Assembly: GCA_004123355.1 (NCBI GenBank)
Contig: SCHM01000003.1
Location: forward strand, 2,871,058-2,935,057
Origin: Amphirosellinia nigrospora
Lineage: Eukaryota; Ascomycota; Sordariomycetes; Xylariales; Xylariaceae
Direction of reading: 5' to 3'
DNA: 64,000 nt
Every line of letters starts with the position of its first letter. Positions within the stretch are counted from its first letter, which is position 1. Positions 1 to 12,256 of this stretch are shown here, piece by piece. A program made the translations under genes and the position numbers. Below the pieces are notes generated by a model that did not search any database, was not told the origin of the DNA, and worked only from the letters and a program-made list of their open reading frames with translations.

Positions 1-646
1 ACCGGATTCTCGGGCCACACATTGACCTGACGACGGAACCCTTCATGATATTCTTGGAACATCTCTGGTGAGTCTTGAAATAGCTGGAATGCCTCATCTG
101 ATGGTTTTGTGTAGAGCGTCTCATTAAGATGACGGAATCGAGCAGACACCAGTTTTTCTCTCATTGCTGCTTGCATGGGAGTAAGTTTAGGGATTGGGGG
201 GCCGTAGGAGCCTGATCGTCCTTGTGAGCCTTTGATTTCTTGTCCTTTTTCTTGCTCTTTTTCGTCTCACTAGGGCCCTCTTCACCCGAAACGCCGTTTC
301 CTGACCTCGGTTCTACCTCGTCTTTAGTTGCATGCTTAATAACATCTTCTTGTAACTGTTGCTCTTTCTGCTTTTTCAACTTCTTCTTTTCCTTCAAGGT
401 CAGTCCCTTCTTTTTGCTAGCGTTTCCGGTAGATCCATCCTGGTTGGGTTTGGACTTCTTGCCTTCCCTTCCCTCAATGACTTGCTCCCATAAATCTGCA
501 ACATTGCTCGTAGTGACGTTGGAAGCTCCAGATTGTCTCTTACGCTTCTTTGAAACGTCAGACTCTCGTGGACTTTGGGTCGTATTTACAGCAGTCTCTG
601 CTTTGGGACCGTCTGCGGAGACGGCCCAGCCAGGGACAGCAAACAT
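1..646 (-). CDS. RRP8: 25S rRNA adenine-N1 methyltransferase Rrp8, N-terminal part, frameshifted, runs off the window
   Basis: Rrp8 is a nucleolar SAM-dependent methyltransferase that makes an m1A in 25S rRNA and acts in early pre-rRNA cleavage. The start MFAVPGWAVSAD at 646 matches the conserved N terminus of fungal Rrp8 as I remember it. A long lysine/serine-rich, low-complexity basic segment follows. The conserved stretch LTPMQAAMREKLVSARFRHL, then the part up to QVNVWPENP, is read in another frame and leads towards the methyltransferase fold, which lies beyond position 1. The two frames meet at a run of six G on the + strand (196-201). A seventh base would restore one frame, so I read a single-base deletion, not a stop. 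The catalytic domain is not in the window. Identity is fairly sure; the break is probably a sequence error. Confidence 0.8.
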
Positions 647-3450
647 GCTTAGGTTAGCTTGGGGGGATGGAAATGAATGATGTCTGAGAGTTCTCGTATT
701 ATATCGCAGCCCAATCGATCCAAAGTGTTGTTGGACGATGCTGTGCGGCCCGGCGTACTACATACCAAAGATATTGTTTCAATGAGCTGGGCCGATGCTG
801 CTTTGGAAACTTTTTTTCTTACCAGCCTGGCAGCTAAAGGCCCATTATTATTTTGATTTCTAGCCAATCACAAGGCCTGTTCGCCCATCCGCACACGTAC
901 AGTAAATCTACTGTGCAGCTATCCTTGCTCCTCAATTTCTGAGTACTGCAGCAATTGTTAGGGTGTTCTTCTCATATCCGGACTAGTTTATTCGACGCCC
1001 TGAGGTTATACTGAAGCAGCTCAACTCCCTGCCGATAGACTGCCTAGCAATCACAGTAATGAAATTTGGATCCCTGGCTTTCGTCCCCTGGCCTAGTTAC
1101 ACATATCCCACCGTCGCTGGCATTGCTACATCACCAATCCACCCCGGCTAATAAACGATCTCACCCACGATAGCACCAAGACATCCCGTTCGCCACATGA
1201 GGCTACGCGGAGTGTCTTGAAACATTTGGTTTATCAACTAAGACACCAGCAACCGTCGATACTCTCCTCCTTGTACGCCCCTTGTGGTACGGCCGGTTAC
1301 GGCAAGCAGGAATACATTGCCCGAACGCCGCCTTTCCAGATGCGACTAACCAGTCACACAACAGCTAGCTACCTCGGTATCTGATCAGTTCTTGGTTGGC
1401 GGGTGGCGATTCTAAACAGTGTCGTCTAGGTTGTTGAGGACGCGATGTTACTATCCGTGGCACTCACTCCCCAACCCTTTTGATTTGTAGGTATAGCGGA
1501 ATTGTCTTGTATTCCGTGGGCTATTGTCCCATCCATAACCGGAATTTCGGTCGGGCAAGGTAGGGCTGGACTTATCGCCTGTAGAATTATGTAACTCGAC
1601 ATTTCTTGTCGAGTCGTGTTTGATGACTGCACAGCATATACTCTTCAAGACCCTTGCTGCCAACTATGATAAGGGAGTTCTGAGGCGTCCAGTCTACTGG
1701 TACGTAGAATATGCTATGATGACCCGAAGGACGTTAATCTAAAGCCTTTATTTTGTCGTGCTTAGATAAGACTTACCATGCGAGCAGCAGCGTCAAGTAT
1801 ATATATAACATGGGCTTTCGGCAGTGCAATATTTCGCAGGACTTCTCTTGTCTCGTAAATTGAAACCATTGGGCGCCAACCCTGTTAACTCCAGGGCAAA
1901 CCTCTGAGGCGAGCTAAAGAAAGATTGCGAAACGGATGGTCGTCGAGTTGTCACTGTATCTCCGCCAATCATCTTCTATTGCCTTCGGGGAGACGAAGGG
2001 CAGCTTGACTGCCTGTGGAACACCCCAGGCTAGACACAACCGCTGGGGTTGTCTTCGAGGCCTGCATGTCTGATATATCCACTCGTACGCGTCTCATCAA
2101 ATGCCGAGTTTGTGTAGGACGAGGAATCATGGACGCAGTAGGAACAAGTGCGCCGCTGGTCTGCCAAATAGGATCCCGGAAAACGGCTCCGGCCATTCTT
2201 AGTTCAGCTTGTAGAGCCTGTGTGCTCCCTTCTACTGTAGCCTGGCTCGATAGACTGGATCGACAGCCGTTACTAGATTGTGGGAATTTTGAATAAATAC
2301 CCTCAATCCAGTCCAACCAACGCGATCCATCTAAGTGTCATCATCAGCTGCGCACAACTTTGTAGGTTACACCGCAGTCGAGTACATGAATAAACTGCGC
2401 TATCTTTGCTCGCAGGTTTCCCATTTCCTACCTTATTCCGACAGTTTTACAATCAAATTTCAACAAGGATCCAGCCCCAAGGACATCTCCGTATTGTTCA
2501 GCTTCTGCGGGCTTCCGAGGCAATTGGCGGGTTGGAAAGTCGCCGCCCGGCTTTGAAAGAGACAGTTCCATCACATTACCCAAGCATTTGCATTCGTTGT
2601 GAACGAGAAGACGTCCTAGGCGGAGCCGTCGATCCTTGGGCCGTAGACCCTGGATCTTTTAAACAGGGTCATCTGCCCCCGAGCTACGGTCGAAACGACT
2701 TGGGCTATATCAAACCCATCAGGTTTGTTAAGCAAGACAGGCTGGAGGCCATTTCTCTGGCGGCCGATCGGATCCGTGTGTTGCCGTCTTACGGATCTCC
2801 CAACAGTACCCCCACCATCTCCCCGGCGCCAAGTTGCTAGCGTTGGGGTGTTTTGCGATCTTGTTATTCGCCAATTATCACAAGGGGGCCTACGAGGTCT
2901 AGCCTCAAGCCTGCTCTTCTCCCGCCCACGCTGTTGGTTAGCTTCATTCATACCTACTTGTTGTCCTACCTTCTCATTGAAAGAGGTCTGACAATCTTGT
3001 TATCTGCTGGTAAGCATATCTACCTAGCCCGAGTTTTCGTCACACGGCTAAGTGTCTGAGTCGCGTGACTTTATATACTGGCACAGCTAGCCCTGATTTG
3101 ATTCTCACCATTGAGACTCAACATACGCGTCGTGATCCCATCTTTGTAGCTCGTTCTGGTTCTGTCTGTCCCTGGTTTCAAGTGCGGCCAGCCTTCGAGA
3201 GCTACTAGTTGTCCATCCTGCGATATCAACGCGGTCCATAACACCAATTAGGAAAGGACTGATGGTCTAAAGTGTCTCTAGACTACTCTTCTCGGCAATC
3301 GTCCGGGTCAAGCCACGCCAACTGCCGGCAGCATATACCCACACGCTATTGGCAAAAGGTTAACCCGGTTTTCCAACTACTAGGGAGTAATGGGTCTCAA
3401 GCAGACGGACTCCTTGCTGTAGATTATGACCAGCTGTCTAGAGTAACCAA
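647..3450. other. Long gap between RRP8 and the Zn2Cys6 regulator
   Basis: The flanking genes diverge, so this 2.8 kb must hold both promoters. Open frames of 115 codons (1969-2316, -) and 144 codons (2406-2840, +) exist, but neither resembles a known family or shows a clear intron pattern. I do not call them genes. A short TATATATAA stretch sits near 1800. I see no RNA gene or repeat. Confidence 0.5.
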
Positions 3451-3465
3451 GTGGCACTCTTGAGC

Positions 3466-6400
3466 ATGGAGTCCTCAGGCTTGGTGTTAAACGACTCATC
3501 TGCCAAGTCTCACGCGCCGCGACCCTCGTCGCCAGACGGCCATGATGATGAGGATCCCTCTCAAAAGAGAGTCCCCGTACGGAAGCGAACAAAGACTGGT
3601 TGCCTTAGTATGTCACCATTTTCTACTAACTCCATGTAAGACTCTGTACTGAGAATAATTTAGCTTGTAGGAAGCGACGCATCAAGTGCGACGAGGGGAA
3701 GCCAACTTGCAACAACTGTCTGAAATCTAAACGACAATGTGACGGCTACAATCAACGAGTCATTTTCAAAGACCCTCTTGGCGCGTTCGCCGGCGCTCCT
3801 TATGGGCCAATACAATACCCGGCCCCTTCGCCCCAGGCGTTGGTTAGGGAACAGCAGTTATCAGCTGCTCAACAGAGGTCCTCGTCTCAATCCCTTCAGA
3901 TAATCGCCCCGAAACCACCAAACGTTGATTATCGTCAAATTCCCACGCACCAATTTAGTCATTTTTATCCTGGCCAAGTTGGCCCTGTCCCGCCCCAGCC
4001 GCCTGTAAATTTGGCGCCAAACCAATTTTTGTCACAACCACAGCCGTCCAAATACACGTTTTTCCCACCTACGACGGTCGATGCCTTCTCACACTCACAG
4101 GGACAGTGGAGGCAGGATGCGCCTGGCAGTAGCAGTCAGTATCCCCATCCAGCCGCTCAAGATGGTAGCAGTAAGGGACCGACTTCAGTGTCGCCCCATC
4201 CTCGTGGGCAGCCCGATGCAGGCAGAATGTTCGTAGAAGCCGAATCGGCACAACGAGTGATCGAAGAGCCGCTCGAGGACTGGGAGTATGACATCTATGA
4301 TGATGATGCATCTATGGGCGAGTCGGACGATGAATTCCTCGCTGCACGACGAGACTCACAATTCAGTCTCGATGGAGCGGGAGTTATTACCTCACAGAGA
4401 TTTGATCATCAATATCATATGTTTGGCACCCACACGAGAACATTTTCGACCATCGGGGCGGAAACTGTACTTGCAACCTACGATCCTACACCGGCCAATT
4501 CCCCCTGACCGACAAGCATATCGCTGCGGTCTTTTGGCATTTCATGAATGTAACGGGGCCGAGTATGTCACTATACGAAAGGCATCCACTCGATCCTCCT
4601 AATATCTTTCAGGGGGAGGCGCCAAAGTCGAAGCAGCACGGATGGACCTGTAAGCGTGAAGTTATGCTAACCGGTTGATTGTCATACTAATATATTATAG
4701 ATGCGTTTCCCGTCATGTCATTTAGTCACCCAGCGCTTCTGCAGGCGATGCTCGCTCTCGGTAGCTTGCAGATCGCCAAGCTCCAAAAAGTTCCGCCAAC
4801 AGCGTCTCTTAAACATTACCATCTTGCCCTGAGAAGAATAGCGAAAAATGTTATGCGCCCCGCGAGACGCACCCAGACGGCTAATCTAGCAGCGACTTTG
4901 ATTCTTGCGTTCTACGAAGTTTGGAACTCGGATCATGATAAATGGTGTCGACACATGTTGGGTGCCCGCTGGATTATCAAGGAGATACCGCTTTCTGAGA
5001 TGACCAGGGCAATCATGGGAATAAAAATGAAGAAACGAATCGCTGAAATAGAGAAGCCCCAAGCTGGGAACTTTAGGGATTACTCTTCAACAGAAGACTC
5101 TAGTTTTCTATATAAGGATTGGGACATGATGGATGTATCGTTGCTGAGCATGATCATGGGCTATGAAGTTTCCTATGATGACCTTGGTATGCTGCCAGAA
5201 GACTTGAGTTCACACCCAAGGCCGAAATATATCTACACAAATAAGGACATGGAGAGATATGAGCAGCTGAGTGACCTTTTCTGGTGGTACTGTAAGATGG
5301 ATGTTTACCAAAGTATCCTGGGTGGGACTCGTCCATTGTGAGTACTTGGTTTATGTCTTTTGGGGCCACTGATACTGACGTGCTAGCCTACAATATGAGA
5401 CTTGGATGCAATGTCCGCCGAGGTCGCCAATGGGGAGACTAGATGCTATGTGAGTTACGGGAAGTCATAAATGGGTTTGACGACGCAGAACTGACGAGGC
5501 TTAGATACGGGAGTTACGATTACCTAATCCTCCTCTTGGGCCGTCTCGTCAATTTCGTATCTAGCGATCTTGCGCGAAAACGAGAGGCGCTGTCACGAAG
5601 CGGATCCGGCAGCCAGTGGCCGCCGCCAGGCATGTTTACGGGCATGATGCCAGCTTCCGAAAAAGTGACGCCGCCAATGGGCTTCAGTCCTCCGCGGGAA
5701 GAGGACTCTCCGCCGCGCAGCTCTGCCCCCCGGTACCACACAGATAGCGATCTCGATACTAGAACTGTCGAGGCGCTTCGAGAATGGGAGCAGATCCTGA
5801 TGGCCTTTCACGAGATCAAGCATCACTTTGGCCCAGACTTCGAGCCACTGGGGGCGGACATATACCCGTCACAGATGACGCCCTACGGCCCTGCCACGCA
5901 CTATCGGACATATTCGATCGCTGGCATCTGGATGAACTATTACATGGGGCTCATCGTCCTCCATCGAGCCCACCCCAAGATGCCGCCCGTAGCCATGCTC
6001 GCCGCTGGTATGTCTGCTAGCACCACCATGCCATGGTGACTCCAACTCTGTCGAATCGCCGCGGGTCTCGAAGAAAACATCTCGCATCTGAAAGTCGTCA
6101 GTACGTTGATGGGCGCTGCATTGATAGAATCCGCATTTCCCCTTTTCGTAGCGGGTGTCCAGGTAAATCAGCTTTCCTCTCACATTTCCTATACTTCTTG
6201 TGGCGCGTCCACTCTCCCCACGACCCCCTCAGTGTGGGGTGATATACTTTTTTTTTATCTAGTATTTCGCTGACAATGCTTGCTTTCCACAGCTCCAGGA
6301 TGAGACTCAACGACACTGGCTAGTCCGTCGCCTTCGCGACATAGCCCGTCTGACCGGGTGGCAGTCGGCGCACCAAATCGCCGACGGCTGCGAATCGGCG

Positions 6401-6766
6401 TGGTCGAAGGCGGCCCAGCTGGGCCGGGGTCCTCCATACAAGTCGGCACCAGCGACCGAAGACGAGGCGGCTGCGAAGGAGGTGCGGAGCCGGCACGAGG
6501 CCAAGAAGCGGCAGCCGCCGCATCCGCTCGACGTCGCGCCACCCGGTATGTCCTGGGTCTGGGGCAACCCGCGCCGGCTCGACCGACGTATCCAGGAGGT
6601 CGACGCGGCCGCTGGCGCTGGAAGTGCGGGAGACAGGGTGGTTATGGATAGCAACAAGAAGATTGTGCTTGCCAAGGGCGAGAAGGCGTTTTATGCCATG
6701 GGCTTGCTTACTGTTGAAGAGGATCTTGAAAAACTGGACTTGGACTCTGGGGATCGGGAGAAGTAA
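3466..6766 (+). CDS. Zn(II)2Cys6 fungal transcription factor, frameshifted
   Basis: This is a fungal binuclear zinc-cluster regulator that should bind DNA in the nucleus; its target pathway is unknown. The cluster has spacing C-X2-C-X6-C-X6-C-X2-C-X6-C (from GCLTC to KRQC) and is split by the first intron. A Pro/Gln-rich linker, an acidic patch (EDWEYDIYDDD) and a long helical fungal-TF regulatory domain (HPALLQAMLALGSLQ, LDAIYGSYDYLILLLGRL) follow. Exons by my reading: 3466-3607, 3664-4649, 4701-5337, 5387-5449, 5505-6007, 6074-6162 and 6293-6766, about 964 aa. An ATG at 3451 adds five residues. One base is missing in the C5 run at 4501-4505. The 6008-6073 intron has a GTATGT donor and removes an in-frame TGA, but the skipped stretch (LQLCRIAAG) looks coding. 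It may instead be an exon with a real or erroneous stop. Confidence 0.8.
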
Positions 6767-7160
6767 TGGTAATTGCGGTGTATAAAACTAGGAGGCGATA
6801 TCGGCTCTTAGGATAGGATATTACGTGTTTTGTGCTTAGATCGTGGAGTAGAGGGAATTGGACACCGGCTATGCTCTAATCAGGAATTCCTTCGGCATTT
6901 TGGCTCAGAGGATAAAGTCGTGTTTTTTTGGCCATATCGAAAACAGAAAAGACATGAAACAAGACAATATGCAGATCTGAATACGTGTACACTAATGATA
7001 CATAAGTTGTGGATGCTGGTGGTCGAATGATTCCAAGGTTGCCGTCATGTTGACTTTTAATCACAATCAAGCAAGAAACTCAAGTATTCGCCTCTACTCT
7101 ATTAGCTTGTCGTATTCCTCTAACTTTGAACAAACCTAGAATTGTTGTCTTTTAGACTTG
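6767..7160. other. Convergent 3' region between the Zn2Cys6 gene and PUP2
   Basis: This must carry both 3' ends. It is AT-rich with no supportable coding sequence. Confidence 0.6.
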
Positions 7161-8166
7161 TTAGTTCGCAGGTAGCCGCTGGACAACCGCAGCCATCTCC
7201 GTATCAGTGTATATTCTGAATCCTTTCTCTTTAGTCACACTTGCCAGTTGTACGTTCTTGGCATCTAGCTTCTCCTCCATCACTTGCTTTAAGGTCTTTA
7301 GAACGAGCAATTCGGCGTCTACAATCGTGAGAGACTGTTCGCAACCGTCAGTTGACTGATTCACACAAGGTAGAAATTATAGCACCATGGGCTCGGAGAT
7401 TATCTTTGGGATTATCTTTGGTGGGACTTGCCTTGTGGTATTCATTCTGTAGCTCGGCCTGTGCACCTTCGCTTCCCGAACCAATGGCTTTGGCGTCATA
7501 GCGGTAGAAGGTTCCGCTCGGCTCAGCGTGATATAGCTGGGGGCCATCCTCGTCATAACCAGCAATAAGTAGGGCGACACCAAAGGGACGGCTCATGATG
7601 CTCTCCTCGCCATCAGCGCTCTCGCCGAAGCGAAGAGCCAGGTCACAGATGGCCTGTGTGGTGCTTTCGATACGCAGGTTCTCGTTGTAGTTGAAGGCGT
7701 GCGACTGGCACTCGACACGGGCGTGATCGACCATGCTGCGGGCGTCTGCTTGCAGGCCTGACATGGCACATCCAATGTGCCGGTCAATCTCGACAATCTT
7801 CTCGACGGACGACGCCTCTAGGAGCGTCGACGTGACCCGCTTCTCTACACCCAGCACCACGCCCTCCGATGTCGCCACGCCGATCGCTGTCGAGCCGAGT
7901 TTAATTGCCTCTAGGGAGTATTCGACCTGGAACAAACGGCCTTCGGGCGAGAAGGTGCTATGAACAGGCGGTTAGCACGAGGGGCGGATGGCGGCCTTGG
8001 TGAAAGCTTCAGGAGCTTGCGAGGCGTGTTGGGGCTACACGTACTTGATGCCACGATCTGTTGAACTGGGTGTTAGTAATTCTAGAGGCTCTAGAGCTCA
8101 CATCATGGAGCTGTATGTGATGAGTGGCTGGCACCACTTACCATATTCAGATCTTGCCATAAACAT
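7161..8166 (-). CDS. PUP2: 20S proteasome subunit alpha5, with a GC-AG intron and a 13-nt exon
   Basis: This is a structural alpha-ring subunit of the 20S core, which gates entry to the proteolytic chamber. The N terminus [20 protein letters not shown] and then [14 protein letters not shown] are the proteasome alpha signature; the C-terminal part includes [19 protein letters not shown]. Exons: 8166-8142 (25 nt), 8057-8045 (13 nt), 7957-7432 and 7334-7161, giving 245 aa, the usual length for alpha5. The third intron (7431-7335, 97 nt) begins AAG|GCAAGT, not GT. It has a CTGAC branch site and an AACAG acceptor, and its removal joins NEYHK to SLTIVDAEL in frame. No indel is needed, unlike many neighbours. 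It shares a 557-nt divergent promoter with GCP2. Confidence 0.95.
7335..7431 (-). other. PUP2: GC-AG intron of PUP2
   Basis: The donor is AAG|GCAAGT, a strong match to the known GC-AG donor consensus. The branch is CAACTGAC and the acceptor GAACAG. Read through, the intron meets an in-frame TGA; spliced, it restores a well-conserved alpha5 sequence. Confidence 0.85.
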
Positions 8167-8723
8167 GGTGGCGGTTTATGGGGGTTATTGGTGAGAAGAA
8201 GGGCTGTTTGATTGGTACGAGGAGTCTGACTCGAAAAATAGTCACTTGGCTTTGTAGATCAAGGAAATTCGGCGTAAATAGAGGAAGAAGACTATGGTTA
8301 AGTTGTTTGGGTTATGAAGATAGCTAACCAGGTTCAAGGCTGCGACGGTGTTTACGAAGCCTTAAGGTACATACCTAACTTCCAGAGTCATAGCGTTACC
8401 TACAGCGGGTTAGTACCTGTGAATAAGGTAATAGCTACCTACTAAGGTACCATAATTTATGGTCGAGCTTTATACCCTCGTAGCCCCTCCCTTGGGAGCT
8501 GCACCCACCACCAACCTGGAAGCAGGCGCGTGCACCACCTGTGTAGCTATCTAGATAGGTACGCGACGTGTTATGGCGCTATCGGTGTTAAAAGTCATTC
8601 AATGCACATGTAGCAAACCTGCAGAGACCTAATGTTGTCGCAGAACTTTACGTATATCATAGTTGCCCACGACGCTCTAAAACGCTAGCAGCCAGATGTC
8701 GCTACCGCCCTGCTTTTCCCATA
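8167..8723. promoter_or_regulatory. Divergent promoter region PUP2/GCP2
   Basis: The region is 557 nt between two start codons pointing apart. It has repeated AGGTA/TACCTA steps (8390-8460) and a CT-rich patch near 8480-8520. I found no exact Rpn4-type PACE element. Confidence 0.4.
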
Positions 8724-11589
8724 ATGTCTTCAAGGCTCTCCAGCTATGCAGACCGGCGCTCCAATGGCACCGATAGCGACGGTAACCCGAGGCCACGAGC
8801 TGGCACATCGTTCTCAGGCACCGCGCGCGCATCAGCCGATTCACGCGATTCGCGACCCGGCCGTTCACCTCAGGTCGGCTTCACCAACCCAGCCCATAAA
8901 CGATCAGCATCAGGAAATCCCGACCTGCTAGTCGTGTCGTAGAAGAGCGAAAGACCGAGCGGTTGACCGTGACGAGAGAGAAGCTCATTAGTCGGACAAA
9001 GAGCCCCGAGAGGCGCCCCAAGGAAACCGCCCAGCCAGAGAGAGATAGATGGAGGCCGAAGGAAGCCCACAAGCCGCGACAGCCCGAGACGAAGCCCAAG
9101 GAGACCAAGTCAGAACCGTTACCCAGTGAGGCTGACTATATTCTGCTGTGTATATAGAGGACTTGGCTAATTATATGCGTTATCAGCAACATGGGACCTG
9201 TGGCAACTCTCGCGCCACATTCTACCGCTCCCCTCGCGATTCGCATATCAATACGCCCTTGGCCTCGGAAGCTCCTTCCTCCCAACAGCCCAGCCCCTTC
9301 ACGGTTATCATTGGAAGCACAGGAGGCGGTTATGATAGGGATCTGCTATTCGTTTTCATGGCTATGAGGGGCAATACATTCGCTACTTGTACGGATATAC
9401 CCAAGCGACGAGAGGATCGACTACAGGGACCAACCTTCAAGATATTGCCAGGGCTGGATCCAAGTTTACAAGATTTGTCGTTAGCTATGCTTCAAATGGC
9501 TACTCATCACTCTGCTCTCGAAATGTTCGTCAACGTACAAAGTCGGGAAGAATTCGGCATCGTCAACCACGCCCTTTGTGCCGCAATCAGGAAGTTTCTA
9601 CACGATTACTTGGTCATGGTCGCTCAGCTCGAACACAATTCCTGACAAATGAAACATTTACTTTACACCTTCTTCATGTCCACACGCTCCCTACCAGCCA
9701 GATGATGTCCCAACTTTATGCTTTGGCCTCGGATCTGCTTAAGAGAAACGCACTTTTGGATGTCGAGAGTGAAGAAGAATCGGATGCTGACGACTTTGAC
9801 AATATCATAGAAAATCTAAAGCGAGGCGGTGATCTTGTGCCAGGCAACATGACCGGGAAAAAATATGCAAGGGTGGTGTAGTCATCGAGCTAATAACAAA
9901 AAGGCTGGAATCTATGTCTGGAGACCCAGCTGCCAGAGCGTTGCTTACCTCTCTCTTGCGAGATGCAAGTCGGCCCTACATGGCTATGCTCAATGAATGG
10001 CTTCATCATGGCGAAATCAAAGATCCACATTCCGAGTTTCTGATCAAAGAGCAGAAGAGCATACGACGCGACATGCTAGAACAGGATTATACGGACGATT
10101 ATTGGGAAAGGAGATACATGATACAGAAACAAAACATCCCCCCTCAACTACAGGATGTCAAGGACAAGGTTCTACTTGCCGGCAAATATCTCAACGTTGT
10201 GCGAGAGTGCGGCGGCGTGGATATTAGCAAGGTAACTCGAGACGTACCTACCTCATTTGACGACCCTCGGTTCCTCGACAATGTCAACAACGCTTACGCC
10301 TATGCCAAATGAGTCGCTCATGAAACTCCTATTAACCACTCATGCCCTTCCAGCGAGGCTGCGGTCTTTAAAACATTATTTCTTTCTTGATCCATCTGAT
10401 TACTTTACCTACTTTATGGAGCTAAGTGCGTCAGAATTACGCAAACCACTTAAATCTGTCAATACGGCCAAGCTACAATCGCTTCTTGATCTTGTTCTCC
10501 ACCAACCTGGAAGTATAGTCTCCTTGGATCCATTTAGGGAGGACGTTCATGTTGAAATGAACGAAGTCAGCCTCATCAAGATGTTACAAAGAGTTGTAAA
10601 TATCACGGGGATTGAACAAGGAGAGTCACTACAACCCCTCAGCAACCAACCCGTCGAAAACGACAAGAATGCAGTTGGGTTTACGTCGTTACAAATAGAC
10701 TATCAGGTGCCATTTCCTGTATCTCTGGTTATAAGTCGCAAGACCGTCTGGCGATACCAAGCACTCTTTCGCTATCTATTATCGCTGAAATATCTAGAGT
10801 CCCAGTTATCTACAACTTGGCAAACTCACAATACTGGCATTGTGTGGAGCCACAAGTCTTCGGCTAGGAAACTGGAGATTTGGAAAAGGCGAGTGTGGAC
10901 ATTGAGGGCACGAATGGTTGTGTTCGTGCAACAATTACTCTACTTCTGCACACTGGAAGTCATCGAGCCGAATTGGCAATCTCTCATGTCGAGACTGAAA
11001 GCCAAAGACGGCAGCTCGGACGGCTCCGGAAAGCCAGACCGGACAGTTGATGAACTAATGCAAGATCATGTGGATTTCTTGGACACTTGCCTTAAGGGAT
11101 GTATGCTAACGAACGGCAAGTTGATAAGAGTACGCGTTGTTACAATCTTCCCAATTATTATATACGCTAATCGCCATTAGATTCACTCCAAACTGATGCA
11201 AACCTGCACCGTGTTTGCCGCCTATACCAATTGGCTCTCTCGAGAACTAGAAAAAGCCGATCCAGACCTTATTGGCCCTATTAAGCCGCCTAACATGTCG
11301 AAAAAGCAATGGACACGATTCCAGACGGCAAAAGCCCAGAAATCATCTAGTGATAGCGCTTCAAATAGTCAGCTTCAAGATGATTGAGGGCCGCATTAGT
11401 AATCTGTTTGAATCATTAAGAAGTGGGGGACCAATTTCAGCCGACACTTGCAGATCCTATTAGATGCTCTTGAATCATTACGCGGCGACAGAGACAGTAG
11501 TATTGTTGAGTTTATGTGCCAGATTAGCCACGGCCAACCAAGGTACTGAGTATGCCGGATTACGAACTGAGGAGGATATCGCCCCTTGA
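8724..11589 (+). CDS. Gamma-tubulin complex component 2 (Spc97/GCP2), about ten frameshifts
   Basis: GCP2 pairs with GCP3 to form the gamma-tubulin small complex that nucleates microtubules at the spindle pole body. Family features: KILPGLDPSLQDLSLAML, SREEFGIVNHALCAAIRKFL, SGDPAARALLTSLLRDASRP, GKYLNVVRECGGVDIS, ARLRSLKHYFFLDPSDYF and RKTVWRYQALFRYLLSLKYL (Spc97/Spc98 domain). A basic Ser/Arg-rich N terminus starts at MSSRLSSYADRRS. One clean intron lies at 11130-11180. The frame changes near 8920, 9145, 9360, 9411, 9632, 9860, 10308, 11377, 11418 and 11472. Six look like a missing base and four like an extra base, mostly at runs such as C3 and A6. Allowing for them gives about 938 aa, normal for the family. 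The residues stay conserved in all frames, so this is an intact gene with sequence errors rather than a decayed copy. Confidence 0.85.
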
Positions 11590-12256
11590 TACGAAACAAA
11601 AACAGCGAAGTCTATAGTATTGAAATTTCAATTGCCAAGGAGGCGGAGTATCGGAGCGCCAAATGTATCACGACTTCTACAAAGGCGAGGGAAGCAAACA
11701 GCTTACAATGTGAATATAGATTATACCCATGACTAATGAATATATAACCATTCGTCTTCCATCGTTGTCTCCGATTGCGTGCTACCCCTAGATACCATAG
11801 TGAAGCCTCTCTCGCTTATGTGAAATTAGGGCAAGAGCTACTATCAATCCGATGAACATACAAGAAGGAAGGAGAATGGTGTTTAGTCAAGAAACCATTT
11901 CATTTATCAGTATTTGATGAGTGGAAATATAGTATGCTTATTCATACAAATGGCATCGATAAGAAACGCCTTTTCCTATATGACGCTAGTTGGTGATTCA
12001 TGTCTGAATGCGTAAAGGTACGCACGGGTTTATCGTCAGTCTTACCAAATTTTCACAGTATGGAGGGGTTTCGCTTCTCAGCCTCCGCAATGTAGCGGGC
12101 GAGTACAAGGCAACTTGCAGCCTTATATAGGGGCAAAGTCGAGTCTCCATAGGGTCAGGGTCATTACCTGGGCCATGGATGGCACCTCCGCCAGGAGTAG
12201 TTATTCTTTCCATCCTCGTCCGTTCGTGTTTCTCGGCAGACTTATGGGAGGCGTCT
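11590..12256. other. Convergent 3' region GCP2/AIM41
   Basis: 667 nt without supportable coding sequence. It is AT-rich up to about 12000 and must hold both transcript ends. Confidence 0.55.

Noticed and set aside
1969-2840. ORFs of 115 codons (-) and 144 codons (+) in the first gap
   Set aside because: No family resemblance, no splice-linked partners, and open frames on both strands of the same DNA.
8724-11589. Calling GCP2 a pseudogene
   Set aside because: Conserved residues persist through all frames and neighbours show the same indel pattern, so sequence error is the simpler reading.
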